From the NCBI GenBank assembly GCA_020853655.1, contig JADYYL010000084.1:1-8234 (forward strand): DNA of 8,234 bases, in the 5' to 3' direction. Source of the DNA: Deltaproteobacteria bacterium. Lineage in GTDB: Bacteria; Bdellovibrionota_C; UBA2361; SZUA-149; JADYYL01. This document shows, piece by piece, positions 1 to 7,420 of the stretch; position 1 is the stretch's first letter, and every line of letters starts with the position of its first letter. A program made the position numbers and the translations under genes. The notes under the pieces were generated by a model that was given only the letters and a program-made list of their open reading frames with translations, was not told the origin of the DNA and did no database searches.

Positions 1-41
1 ATGCCGCGTTTGCTATCCTTTTCGTCGAGCTGGGTTTATGA
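1..41 (+). CDS. 3' end of probable MlaE-type ABC permease (partial)
   Basis: Only the last 12 codons are present, reading AAFAILFVELGL and then TGA at 39-41, in the frame that starts at base 3. The residues are hydrophobic, as expected for the last membrane helix of a permease. The stop overlaps the start of the MlaF-type ATPase gene (ATGA at 38-41), which indicates one operon with coupled translation. In Mla/Mce clusters the gene just before mlaF is normally the MlaE permease, the inner-membrane subunit that moves phospholipid between MlaD and the bilayer. The identity rests on position and hydrophobicity only, because too little sequence is present to recognise the family directly. Confidence 0.55.
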   Translation, partial: AAFAILFVELGL

Positions 42-796
42 GTGTGGCTCCCGACGACATCGCCATTGATGTTCGAAATGTGCGGACGCGCTTTGGCGCG
101 AATGTGATTCACAAGGATGTGAGTTTCACGGTTCGGCGCGGGAACGTTGTGTCCCTGATCGGTGGTAGCGGAAGCGGAAAAACGACGTTGTTGAAAGCGA
201 TCGTCGGACTACTCAAGCCCGAATCTGGAGAGATTCATCTGCTCGGCACCGACGTGCTCTCCGCCTCTCAGGAGGAGCTCGAGCATGTTCGCAATCGCTT
301 TGGGATGCTTTTTCAGCAAGGGGCGCTCTTCTCCGCGCTCACCGTCGGGGAGAACGTGGCGACCCCAATCATTGAACAAACCGATCTTCCGACGGAGCTC
401 GTCGATGACCTTGTGCGGCTGAGACTCGCGCTGGCCGGATTGACCCCCGAGACGTCGTTAAAGATGCCGAGCGAACTCTCTGGAGGGATGCGCAAGCGCG
501 CCGCGCTTGCTCGAGCGCTCGCACTTGAGCCGGAGCTGCTGTTCTTGGATGAGCCGACTTCCGGGCTCGATCCCATCAACGCGCGGGCTTTTGACACCCT
601 GATTCAAACGTTGAGCCGGGGACTCGGCATTACCGTGGTGATGGTGACACACGATCTCGATTCTATTCTTTCGGTATCGGATCGAGTAATAGTCCTGGAT
701 GGTGGGAAGGTGCTGGTCGATGCGCCGCCCGCGGAGGTCTCGAAGTTCGATCACCCTTGGGTGAAGGAGTATTTTTCGGCACGGATCCCTAGCTGA
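38..796 (+). CDS. mlaF: MlaF-type ABC transporter ATP-binding protein
   Basis: This is a 252-residue cytoplasmic ATPase that would power an MlaE permease in phospholipid transport between the inner and outer membranes. All nucleotide-binding motifs are visible: Walker A GGSGSGKTT at residues 42-50, Q-loop Gln93 in LFQQGALF, signature LSGGMRKR from residue 147, Walker B LLFLDEPTSGLDP with Asp171-Glu172, and the switch His205 in VTHD. The LFQQGALFSALTVGENV stretch and the C-terminal HPWVKEYF are typical of the MlaF/Mce ATPase branch. Length is close to the usual 250-270 residues. The ATG overlaps the upstream stop as ATGA, which fixes the start. An 81-base gap separates it from the MCE gene. 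An unrelated ABC importer ATPase is possible from the motifs alone, but the MCE and lipoprotein neighbours argue against it. Confidence 0.93.
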   Translation: MSVAPDDIAIDVRNVRTRFGANVIHKDVSFTVRRGNVVSLIGGSGSGKTTLLKAIVGLLKPESGEIHLLGTDVLSASQEELEHVRNRFGMLFQQGALFSALTVGENVATPIIEQTDLPTELVDDLVRLRLALAGLTPETSLKMPSELSGGMRKRAALARALALEPELLFLDEPTSGLDPINARAFDTLIQTLSRGLGITVVMVTHDLDSILSVSDRVIVLDGGKVLVDAPPAEVSKFDHPWVKEYFSARIPS

Positions 797-867
797 GAGT
801 AGGGGCGAGGTCGGGCGCGGTTCTGTTCGCGCGGATCTCTGTAGAGAGAAACACGAGAGTCGGTCAG

Positions 868-873
868 AAAGGA
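868..873 (+). promoter_or_regulatory. Ribosome binding site supporting a TTG start
   Basis: AAAGGA lies 4 bases before TTG at 878. It supports that TTG as the start of the MCE protein. The next in-frame ATG (1055) would remove the membrane anchor and half of the MCE domain. Confidence 0.6.
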
Positions 874-877
874 ATCT

Positions 878-1825
878 TTGGAACCGGACGCGAAATATAC
901 ATTGATCGGAACGTCGATTCTCGTGCTCGTCGTCGCGATCGCGTCGTTCTTCCTGTGGAAGGCGAATCGCGGCGATTCCGCGAATCAGACGCTGTATTCC
1001 ATCTACTTCAAGAATCAAACCCTCGACGGCCTGCAAATTGATAGCTACGTCACAATGAAGGGCATCAAGGTGGGATCGGTTTCGAGCCTCAAGATCGAGG
1101 ATCGAAATATCGAGGAGGTCCGTGTTGTCATCGCCGTCTCGAACACCTCGCCGGTCAAAACGGATACGCGGGCGGTCATCAACAGAAACCTCCTGACGGG
1201 ATTGGCATCGATCGATCTGGTGGGTGGAACCCAGCAAAGCCCGGCTTTGGTTGCGGATGAGGATGGGGATCCGTATCCGACGATTCAGGAAGGCCGCTCG
1301 GCGATTGACCAGGTCGCCTCGAATATTCCTGCCGTTATGCGCCAGATCGGCGACCTCGCTGAACGCGCGGAACTCTTGCTTTCGGATGACAATTTGAAGC
1401 TGGTCAATTCGACGTTGGTCCATGTGGATCAAACGACCGCGAATATGGCGGAAGGGAGCGAGGATCTTCGGAAGTTTCTGCGAGAGCTTTCCGCAATCGG
1501 GAAGGAGATTGCCAAGGTCTCCGATTCGATTTCTAAGTTTAGCAACACCGGAAACGAGCAGCTCACGACCCTTGGGAACGAGCTTGATGAAGGGCTGACA
1601 AAGCTGAACGCCATCCTCGGTAAGGTTGATGAAGTCGCCGGGGAACTCGCTTTCTCCGTCAACGGATCGGCGCGGTTGATGGTGCAGCAACTCGAATGGA
1701 TGGCACAGAACATCGAGAAGCTTTCCAAGAGCGTCTCGACCTCAGCCGAAGAGTTCCGCGACGTCGGGAAGATTATCCGAGGTCCACACCCCGAAGAGCT
1801 CGGACCTGGAGAAAGCCGTCAATGA
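878..1825 (+). CDS. mlaD: MlaD-type MCE-domain lipid transport protein
   Basis: This is a 315-residue inner-membrane-anchored periplasmic protein that would bind lipids and act as the substrate-binding part of an MlaFED-type transporter. Residues 8-27 form one N-terminal membrane helix. Residues about 38-118 are a single MCE domain, with the pattern YFKNQTLDGLQIDSYVTMKGIKVGSV split over residues 43-68 and ending NLLTGLASIDLVGG. Residues about 140-300 are long amphipathic helices, probably coiled coil, as in longer MCE proteins that form hexameric barrels or tubes. The start is TTG with a close ribosome binding site. The ORF ends in an ATGA overlap with the lipoprotein gene. It is longer than E. 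coli MlaD (about 180 residues) because of the helical tail. The MCE assignment is firm; lipid specificity cannot be read from the sequence. Confidence 0.92.
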   Translation: MEPDAKYTLIGTSILVLVVAIASFFLWKANRGDSANQTLYSIYFKNQTLDGLQIDSYVTMKGIKVGSVSSLKIEDRNIEEVRVVIAVSNTSPVKTDTRAVINRNLLTGLASIDLVGGTQQSPALVADEDGDPYPTIQEGRSAIDQVASNIPAVMRQIGDLAERAELLLSDDNLKLVNSTLVHVDQTTANMAEGSEDLRKFLRELSAIGKEIAKVSDSISKFSNTGNEQLTTLGNELDEGLTKLNAILGKVDEVAGELAFSVNGSARLMVQQLEWMAQNIEKLSKSVSTSAEEFRDVGKIIRGPHPEELGPGESRQ

Positions 1826-2445
1826 TTCGCTCAACCTTCCTCTCGATTCTGTTGCTGGGTATGACCTCGTGTTCGCTGCCCTTCTCTGGCGAACCTGCTT
1901 TGCGTCGCTATTTCGCTCTGGAAACCGTTCGGGCTGTGACGCCGTCAGCGACTCCAATCGAGGCTCGGTTGCTGATCCGCGATTCCGATGGAGTTCGACT
2001 CTCCGATACGCATTCGATCGTATTCTCGCGCGATGCTCGCGAGCTCGCTTCTTACCAGTATGCCTCGTGGGTTGAGCCACCCGCCGATCAAATCAGTCAT
2101 CTCATCTATGACGCGTTCCAAGCTTCCAACATGTTCACCGTGGTCTCTCGCTCCACGAGTGGAGTGGTCGGCGATCTGCAGCTGAATATCGAGGTGAAGG
2201 ATTTTTTCTACGACCTCTCAGGAGATCCCGACGTGGTGAAGATTCGAATAGGAGCCGAGCTCCTCAATCTTCGCGATCGGTCCGTGCTCGCCTCGCGGGA
2301 ATTTATCGCGACGAAACCGGTCGATGACGAGGGTGTGGAGTATGTCGTTGCCGGCTTCGGGGCAGGTGCGACCGAGCTGATCTCTTCGCTCGTGACCTGG
2401 GTTGGCGAGCAAGATCTCCAGCGCATCCACCCGCCACGGCAGTAG
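1822..2445 (+). CDS. ABC-type transport auxiliary lipoprotein (PqiC/ABC_trans_aux-like)
   Basis: This is a 207-residue predicted lipoprotein. The N-terminus MIRSTFLSILLLGMTSC is a short lipoprotein signal, with Cys17 as the lipidated residue. The residue after it is Ser rather than Asp, so by the E. coli Lol rule it would go to the outer membrane. The body resembles the auxiliary lipoproteins of MCE/ABC systems: a YFALE segment after the anchor, then SIVFSRDARELASYQYASWVEPP followed by a helix, split over residues about 56-90. Its likely role is as the outer-membrane docking or receiving partner for the MCE protein. The start at 1822 was chosen because it gives the signal peptide and an ATGA overlap. 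A longer in-frame reading from 1696 would put 42 charged residues before the signal. Family membership is by pattern, not by search. Confidence 0.85.
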   Translation: MIRSTFLSILLLGMTSCSLPFSGEPALRRYFALETVRAVTPSATPIEARLLIRDSDGVRLSDTHSIVFSRDARELASYQYASWVEPPADQISHLIYDAFQASNMFTVVSRSTSGVVGDLQLNIEVKDFFYDLSGDPDVVKIRIGAELLNLRDRSVLASREFIATKPVDDEGVEYVVAGFGAGATELISSLVTWVGEQDLQRIHPPRQ

Positions 2446-2696
2446 CGCGCTGCGCCACGCGTCTCTAACCGCCTGCATTGACGTGTGTTTTTCTCGTTCT
2501 GCAGGGTGTCCTCTGCGGAGTCTCTTCCGCTGAACAAGTCCTCTTCTCGCCAACGCAAAGTGCCGATGAACGGTGCAGGGTAGATCTCCATTGAAATCAC
2601 GTTGTTGCCGGTTGCTGGCCTCGACGATCCGAGATCTGTCTTTCGCTGTGCTTCAAGCTCGCGACCACCGCTCGCTGCGCGAAAAAGGTTTCGTTC
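2446..2696. other. Intergenic gap between the Mla cluster and the kinase gene
   Basis: No convincing gene is seen in this 251-base gap. It holds one small hairpin (GCGGA at 2515-2519 with TCCGC at 2526-2530, six-base loop) with no T-run, so it is not a clear terminator. A TTGACG at 2478-2483 has no matching -10 box at the normal spacing. The end of the gap has AAGG at 2685-2688, eight bases before the kinase ATG, a good ribosome binding site. A promoter for the kinase gene is likely somewhere here but cannot be placed. Confidence 0.4.
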
Positions 2697-3947
2697 ATGA
2701 TTCGATTTCCGTCGCACCTCTCGCCACTCCTCTCTTCGTTGAGCGAAGCGTCACGATGTTCGCATTCTCCACTGCAGTCGCTCGAGATGCTCGCGCGAAC
2801 TCTCGCGCAGAAGCTCTCCGCGCGCGTTGCTGTCGGATTCCTCACCCTCGAGACCGAGGCGCAAGTATCGGGGGCGGGGTCTGACTTTTGGTTCGGGAGC
2901 GGAGTCGAGCGTGAGGCATGGCTCCAGAGCGAGGTGCATCGCGGAGTGCTGCAATCGGTCCGCGAGTCGCATGTCGAGACTATTCGATCGAGAAAAACGT
3001 GGCCGTTCGAAGCGCTCGGCGAATTCGTTCCGGGTGAGGTGAATATTCTTCTTCCCCTGTCGACGCAGGCGACGATCTCTCTCGAGTCTGAGCGGGGATT
3101 CTCCGGCTATCTCTTCTTCGCGGCGGATGTGCCAACGCTCGCGGCTTCGCAGCTCTTTACCGAACTGCGTGTTGAACGCGGTTTTCTCTCCGCTTGCGTT
3201 GCAGCGAGCCTCCGCGCAAGCTACGAGAGCACTGAGCTTCTCGCGGAGTATGCGCACAATGTTAAGCATTTTTTGATGGTCGAGTCCGAGTTTCGCAATG
3301 CACTGCGGGAGATCGGGACGTCCGAACCGGAACAGCTCGCCAAACGGAATAGGATTCTCGATCGGTCGGAACGGCTCTCGACACGCTTGCTCCATGAAAC
3401 CAACGAAGTGCTTGTCGCCGGGCGTGATGCCTCTGGCTCGTTTCGCGTCTCACCGATTGCTGTTCGTGTAGAGGAGCTGCTCGACGATGTCGTCGAAGAT
3501 CTGCGTCCGTTGTTTCAGTCCCGGGGTATCTCGGTGAAGAGCGAGACGAGCGGAAAGGTGCCAATGCTTGCTCTCGATCCGGCGCTGTTCCCTCAGGTCC
3601 TCGAGAACCTTCTCGATAACGCGTTGAAGTACTGCCCCGAGGGCGGCCAGGTGCAGATCGCGGTTCTCAACCGAGATCCGGGCACCGTCGAACTCAAAGT
3701 TGCCAACTCGGGCAAGTCCATCCCCGCGAATGAGCGACTCGCCGTTTTTGAGCCTCGGGTGCGAGGATCGAATGCCTCGGACTCGTCCATTCCAGGAAAC
3801 GGGCTCGGACTGTATGTGGCTCGGCGTATCGTCGAAGCGCACGGCGGCGAAATCTCCGTCGATGAAGGCGAGCTCCCAACAACGTTCTCGATCACGCTTC
3901 CCGTCGATGCCGTCGCCGAGGAGGATGAACAGAGTGTCTCGCTGTGA
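2697..3947 (+). CDS. Soluble GAF-like sensor histidine kinase
   Basis: This is a 416-residue histidine kinase with no membrane helix or signal peptide, so it is probably cytoplasmic. Residues about 25-175 look like a GAF-type sensor fold (LLPLSTQ, GYLFFAADVP). The dimerisation helix carries YAHNVKHFL with His187 as the likely phosphorylated residue. It aligns with the common AHEIKNPL form of the H-box but has Asn188 in place of the usual acidic residue. The ATPase part has the N-box LENLLDNALKY (Asn308), a G1 box with Asn337 where Asp is usual (ANSGKSIP), the F-box FEPRVRG, and the G2 box GNGLGL at 367-372. AAGG eight bases upstream supports the ATG. The next gene starts 30 bases downstream and contains a receiver domain, the probable phosphorylation target. 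The class is firm; ligand and partner are inferred. Confidence 0.9.
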   Translation: MIRFPSHLSPLLSSLSEASRCSHSPLQSLEMLARTLAQKLSARVAVGFLTLETEAQVSGAGSDFWFGSGVEREAWLQSEVHRGVLQSVRESHVETIRSRKTWPFEALGEFVPGEVNILLPLSTQATISLESERGFSGYLFFAADVPTLAASQLFTELRVERGFLSACVAASLRASYESTELLAEYAHNVKHFLMVESEFRNALREIGTSEPEQLAKRNRILDRSERLSTRLLHETNEVLVAGRDASGSFRVSPIAVRVEELLDDVVEDLRPLFQSRGISVKSETSGKVPMLALDPALFPQVLENLLDNALKYCPEGGQVQIAVLNRDPGTVELKVANSGKSIPANERLAVFEPRVRGSNASDSSIPGNGLGLYVARRIVEAHGGEISVDEGELPTTFSITLPVDAVAEEDEQSVSL

Positions 3948-3977
3948 GTTGTGCCGCAGTAGGATGGAATACACAGA

Positions 3978-6290
3978 GTGTACATCGCCATGACTGATAC
4001 CGTTCGTACATTCGCGACCCCGCCAGCTCGCCGAGGATCTCCAGGTTTACGGCGTCTCCTGACTCGAATGGGGGCCGTTTCCGCGGAGCAGATTGAGACG
4101 GCGCTGGCAGCGCAGTCCAACACGCAAGTGATCGCAGCGGTCTGTTCCGCACATGGACTCGTCGAGCGCGATATCTTGCAGCGCATCTCCAAGGATCTGT
4201 CGCTCGAACTTGTCGACCTCACTCCCGATCAGCTCGCGCGCTGGGAGAAACTCGGCCAGCGTCACGCGTTACCCGATCAGTTCGCGATGGAGCATCGCGC
4301 CTTCCCGCTCGAGGCGACGGACGCAGAAATACGGGTCGCATTGGCGGATCCTCTCGACCTGGACACGATTGCGGCAATTGAGCACCTAACACACAAGCGA
4401 GTGCGGGTCCTTCTCGCCTCCGAGTCCGTTATTGTCAGGGCTATCGAACATCATCTGTCGCCCGGCAGTGCAAGTGCCGAGATGTTGATGGCTGAGGTTG
4501 GAAGCGAACAGCTGCTCGATTCCGTCGAACTGAAGATCGACGAGACAATGGATGAGCGAGTTGGCTCCGCGAATTACGACGCTCCGCCGATCGTGAAGCT
4601 CGTGAACAAGATCATGGCAGACGCTGCCGACGCGGGCGCAAGCGACGTTCACCTAGGGCCGAGCGCAACGGCGCTTGAGGTGAAGTTCCGAGTTGACGGA
4701 GTGATGCGTCACCATATCTCCGTGCCGAAGCGCGCTCAGACTTACGTCATTACGCGTCTGAAGTTGCTCGCGGGGATGGACATATCCGAGCGCCGCAAAC
4801 CGCAGGATGGCCGATTCCGAATGCAGTTCAATCAACGCTTGAGCAGAGATGTTCGAGCGTCGGTCGTCCCCACGCCGTATGGTGAGGCGATGGTGCTCCG
4901 GCTCCTCCGCGCGGATGTCGAGGCCCTGACGGTCGAGAGTTTGGGGATGCCTGCGGATATCCGCGCCGATTTCGAGGGAGCGCTTCACAACTCGGATCAA
5001 CTCATCCTTGTTGTCGGTCCGACGGGCTCCGGGAAGACTTCGACCCTGTATGCGGCGCTTGCGACCCTGAACGATGGAACATCGACCGCAATTACGATCG
5101 AGGATCCGATTGAGTTCAAGATCGATGGGGTGAAGCAGATCCAGGTCGACACGAAGATCGGAATGACGTTCGCCTCCGGGCTCCGATCGATTTTACGCCA
5201 GGATCCAGACATCGTGCTTGTTGGGGAGATCCGAGATCTTGAGACGGCAGAGATCGCTTTTCAGGCGGCTCAGACTGGGCATTTGGTGCTCTCCACACTC
5301 CATACTCAAGACGCTCCATCCGCTGTCGTCCGGCTCATGGACCTCGGGCTTGAGCCGTTTCTCGTCGCGTCCTCTCTGCGCGGTGTGCTCGCGCAGAGAC
5401 TTGTTCGAAAGGTTTGCGAGAAGTGTCGGACGGCGGCGTCGCCGGAGGCGTCTTCTCTGGCCCATCAGCGCTATCATGTCGATCCCACCCATCTCTCCTT
5501 CGGTGTCGGATGCGATGCCTGCGAGAAGAGCGGATACCGTGGGCGTGTTGGAGTCTACTCGTTCCTGACGTTTACTCCTGAGCTTCGAGAAGCGGTGCGG
5601 CTCGAAGCGGGGCAGCGCGAGATTACGCGGCTCGCGCGCGAAGGGGGCATGGTCGATCTCGCGGAGTCTGCTCTTCGTCTCGTTGAGCAAGGTGTGACCA
5701 CGATCGAAGAGGTTGAGAGAGTCATTGGTCGTGACTCTCTTGGGCTCTCCCGGCGACCTTCTCAGGCACCTCAGCGCGCGCCGGAGGCGGCGCCAGTTGC
5801 GATCATCGAGGAGTCCTCGGGCCGAACGGACGGTCGCAAGAAGGTTGGCCAGTCCATCGGGTCGCTCTCCCGGGAGTTTGCGCCTGGGGTGTCAGTGTCG
5901 GACACAAAGCGCCGAGTGCTCGTGATTGATGATGATGCCTCGGTGCGTGGATTGCTGGTGCAACTTCTCGAGCAGGATGGCTACTCCGTCATGCAGGCCG
6001 AGAATGGGCGCGAGGCGATGGAGGTCGTCATGCGCTCGCTTCCAGATATCGTGTTGTGTGATCTGGTGATGCCTGAGGTCAACGGCCTCGCGTTTCTCAC
6101 CGAGCTCAAGCGCAGCGCTCGGATCTCATCGATCCCGGTTCTCATGCTGACGGGCTCGGATGATGAACAGAACGAGATCGCCTTGCTGGACGCCGGTGCC
6201 GACGATTTTGTCAGCAAGGGTTCCTCACCGACCGTCATGCTCACTCGGGTGCGCCGGCTCTTGAAGCGGAAGGCCGAAGCGCAGAGGTAG
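3978..6290 (+). CDS. GspE/PilB-type secretion or pilus ATPase with C-terminal receiver domain
   Basis: This is a 770-residue cytoplasmic hexameric motor ATPase that would drive type II secretion pseudopilus or type IV pilus assembly. Residues about 22-165 are a T2SSE_N/MshEN domain. The motor core has Walker A GPTGSGKT at 347-354, the Asp box ITIEDPIE at 372-379, Walker B DIVLVGEIRD at 411-420 with Glu417, and the His box TGHLVLSTLHT at 433-443. The tetracysteine zinc site is CEKC (480-483) and CDAC (512-515). After a polar linker of about 590-640, residues 645-765 form a full CheY-like receiver: acidic Asp652/Asp653, phospho-acceptor Asp695 in CDLVMPEVNG, Thr725 and Lys747. GspE and PilB proteins usually end near 500-570 residues, so this is a fusion. 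The start is GTG at 3978 (GGA ten bases upstream) or ATG at 3990. Secretion versus pilus cannot be decided here. Confidence 0.95.
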   Translation: MYIAMTDTVRTFATPPARRGSPGLRRLLTRMGAVSAEQIETALAAQSNTQVIAAVCSAHGLVERDILQRISKDLSLELVDLTPDQLARWEKLGQRHALPDQFAMEHRAFPLEATDAEIRVALADPLDLDTIAAIEHLTHKRVRVLLASESVIVRAIEHHLSPGSASAEMLMAEVGSEQLLDSVELKIDETMDERVGSANYDAPPIVKLVNKIMADAADAGASDVHLGPSATALEVKFRVDGVMRHHISVPKRAQTYVITRLKLLAGMDISERRKPQDGRFRMQFNQRLSRDVRASVVPTPYGEAMVLRLLRADVEALTVESLGMPADIRADFEGALHNSDQLILVVGPTGSGKTSTLYAALATLNDGTSTAITIEDPIEFKIDGVKQIQVDTKIGMTFASGLRSILRQDPDIVLVGEIRDLETAEIAFQAAQTGHLVLSTLHTQDAPSAVVRLMDLGLEPFLVASSLRGVLAQRLVRKVCEKCRTAASPEASSLAHQRYHVDPTHLSFGVGCDACEKSGYRGRVGVYSFLTFTPELREAVRLEAGQREITRLAREGGMVDLAESALRLVEQGVTTIEEVERVIGRDSLGLSRRPSQAPQRAPEAAPVAIIEESSGRTDGRKKVGQSIGSLSREFAPGVSVSDTKRRVLVIDDDASVRGLLVQLLEQDGYSVMQAENGREAMEVVMRSLPDIVLCDLVMPEVNGLAFLTELKRSARISSIPVLMLTGSDDEQNEIALLDAGADDFVSKGSSPTVMLTRVRRLLKRKAEAQR

Positions 6291-6296
6291 GTCGTG

Positions 6297-6316
6297 CCTT
6301 CGCGCGCCGCGCAAGG
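6297..6316 (+). terminator. Hairpin after the motor ATPase gene, possible terminator
   Basis: CCTT-GCGC (6297-6305, with C6301 bulged) pairs with GCGC-AAGG (6309-6316) across a three-base loop. It begins six bases after the stop codon. No T-run follows, so it may be an RNA 3'-end stabiliser or a poor terminator rather than a classic intrinsic one. Confidence 0.3.
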
Positions 6317-6475
6317 GATGCTTCAGCTTTGAGAATCCGAGAAAACCCGTAAATCCAGCGAGTTAGCGCCAGTCCGTAGCGAGACTTTTTCTACTGATTC
6401 GTCCATAACATCAGGCAAGGTTTTTAGCGGGGCATCGCAAGCTCCGGAACGCAGATCTTTTTCGCGGTCTTTCCT

Positions 6476-7414
6476 ATGTTGATGAATGCCGAGAAGCGCA
6501 AGCTCGATGCCGAGAAGATTACGGTTGAGCATACCGATAGTGGTCAATACATCGACATAGGTTCGTTGCGGGTGCGCTTGTCGAAACCCTACGAACTCCC
6601 GTTTCAATGGATCGGTCACAAGGACGTCGTCAATCAGTTGAAGGCGTCGTGGCACTCGGCGTTCGACGGCGATTTGCCGATGAGCCCTCGAATTATCGGC
6701 AAGCCGGGTATGGGGAAAACCGTGCTCGCTTACGCCGCAGGAAAGGCGCTCGGTCTTCCGGTCTATTTTTTCCAAGCGACATCCGACACCCATCCGAATG
6801 ACGTGCTCGTCACTCCCGTTGTCGTCGAAACCGGGAAGGACTCTTCGCGCGTCGAGTATGTCGCAAGCCCTCTCGTCACCGCGATGATTGTTGGTGGGAT
6901 CTGCGTGTTCGACGAAGGAAACCGCATGCAGGAGAAAGCGTGGGCATCGCTCGCCCCGCTGCTCGACTCCCGGCGGTATGTCGACTGTGTCGCCGTTGGT
7001 GTGACGATCAAGGCTCACCGAGAATTTCGATTCGTCGCGACGATGAACGACGATGCCAGCTGCTTTGATCTTCCCGATTACATCAAGTCTCGACTCCAGC
7101 CGCAGATCACGCTCAACGCGCCTGACCGATCAGAAGAGCGCCGCATTCTCGAAGCGAACTTGCCGAAGACGGCGCCCGCGATCCTCGATTATGTCGCCGA
7201 CTTCCTCGACCTCGCCCATCAGAGTGACGAGGCTCTTTCCGTCCGTGATGGGGTGAACATCGCGCACTACGCTGGGAAGATTTACGAGTTCGAGCGTGAG
7301 AGCGGCCGGACGATGGATCCAGGCGAAGCGGTGGTGCTTGCTGTCGAGCAGATCCTCGGCGTCCGTCAGGCGCGTTACATCAAACAAATCCTGTGGAACG
7401 AGCGGGAGAGCTGA
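6476..7414 (+). CDS. MoxR-like AAA+ ATPase
   Basis: This is a 312-residue AAA+ protein of the MoxR/AAA_5 type, ATP-driven chaperones that often insert cofactors or assemble complexes together with VWA-domain proteins. The N-terminal 40 residues are outside the AAA+ core. Walker A is GKPGMGKT at 75-82, Walker B is GGICVFDEGNR with Asp146-Glu147, and a segment LASL..LLDSRRYVD follows, as in MoxR proteins. Sensor 1 is RFVATMND with Asn191, and DYIKSRLQPQ with Arg206 is the likely arginine finger region. The C-terminal part is a helical lid. No Shine-Dalgarno sequence is visible before ATG 6476 or the alternative ATG 6482, and an in-frame stop at 6425 limits any extension. No VWA partner lies in the window. 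The specific substrate is unknown; CbbQ-like or GvpN-like relatives are alternatives. Confidence 0.88.
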   Translation: MLMNAEKRKLDAEKITVEHTDSGQYIDIGSLRVRLSKPYELPFQWIGHKDVVNQLKASWHSAFDGDLPMSPRIIGKPGMGKTVLAYAAGKALGLPVYFFQATSDTHPNDVLVTPVVVETGKDSSRVEYVASPLVTAMIVGGICVFDEGNRMQEKAWASLAPLLDSRRYVDCVAVGVTIKAHREFRFVATMNDDASCFDLPDYIKSRLQPQITLNAPDRSEERRILEANLPKTAPAILDYVADFLDLAHQSDEALSVRDGVNIAHYAGKIYEFERESGRTMDPGEAVVLAVEQILGVRQARYIKQILWNERES

Positions 7415-7420
7415 TGAAAA

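Noticed and set aside
836..847. TCTCT/AGAGA inverted repeat before the MCE gene
   Set aside because: The two-base spacer cannot form an RNA loop, and five-base arms are expected by chance.
458..1690. A 410-codon open frame on the - strand
   Set aside because: It lies antisense to the clear MlaF and MlaD-type genes, starts and ends inside them, and its product is Arg/Asp-rich with no domain. It is a by-product of the coding bias of the opposite strand.
1696..1821. Upstream extension of the lipoprotein gene from ATG 1696
   Set aside because: It would overlap the MCE gene by 130 bases and place 42 charged residues before a good lipoprotein signal peptide. The ATG at 1822 fits better.
2478..2510. 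TTGACG as a possible -35 box
   Set aside because: No TATAAT-like hexamer is found 16-18 bases downstream.
2573..2884. A 103-codon frame overlapping the start of the kinase gene
   Set aside because: It has no recognisable features, runs out of frame into the kinase gene, and the kinase has both a good ribosome binding site and clear domains.
6357..6383. Direct repeat AGCGAG, two copies 21 bases apart before the AAA+ gene
   Set aside because: Six-base repeats at this spacing are common by chance, and nothing else supports a binding site.
6323..7018. A 231-codon frame on the - strand over the AAA+ gene
   Set aside because: The + strand encodes complete AAA+ motifs here, and the - strand product is a His/Arg-rich sequence without any motif.
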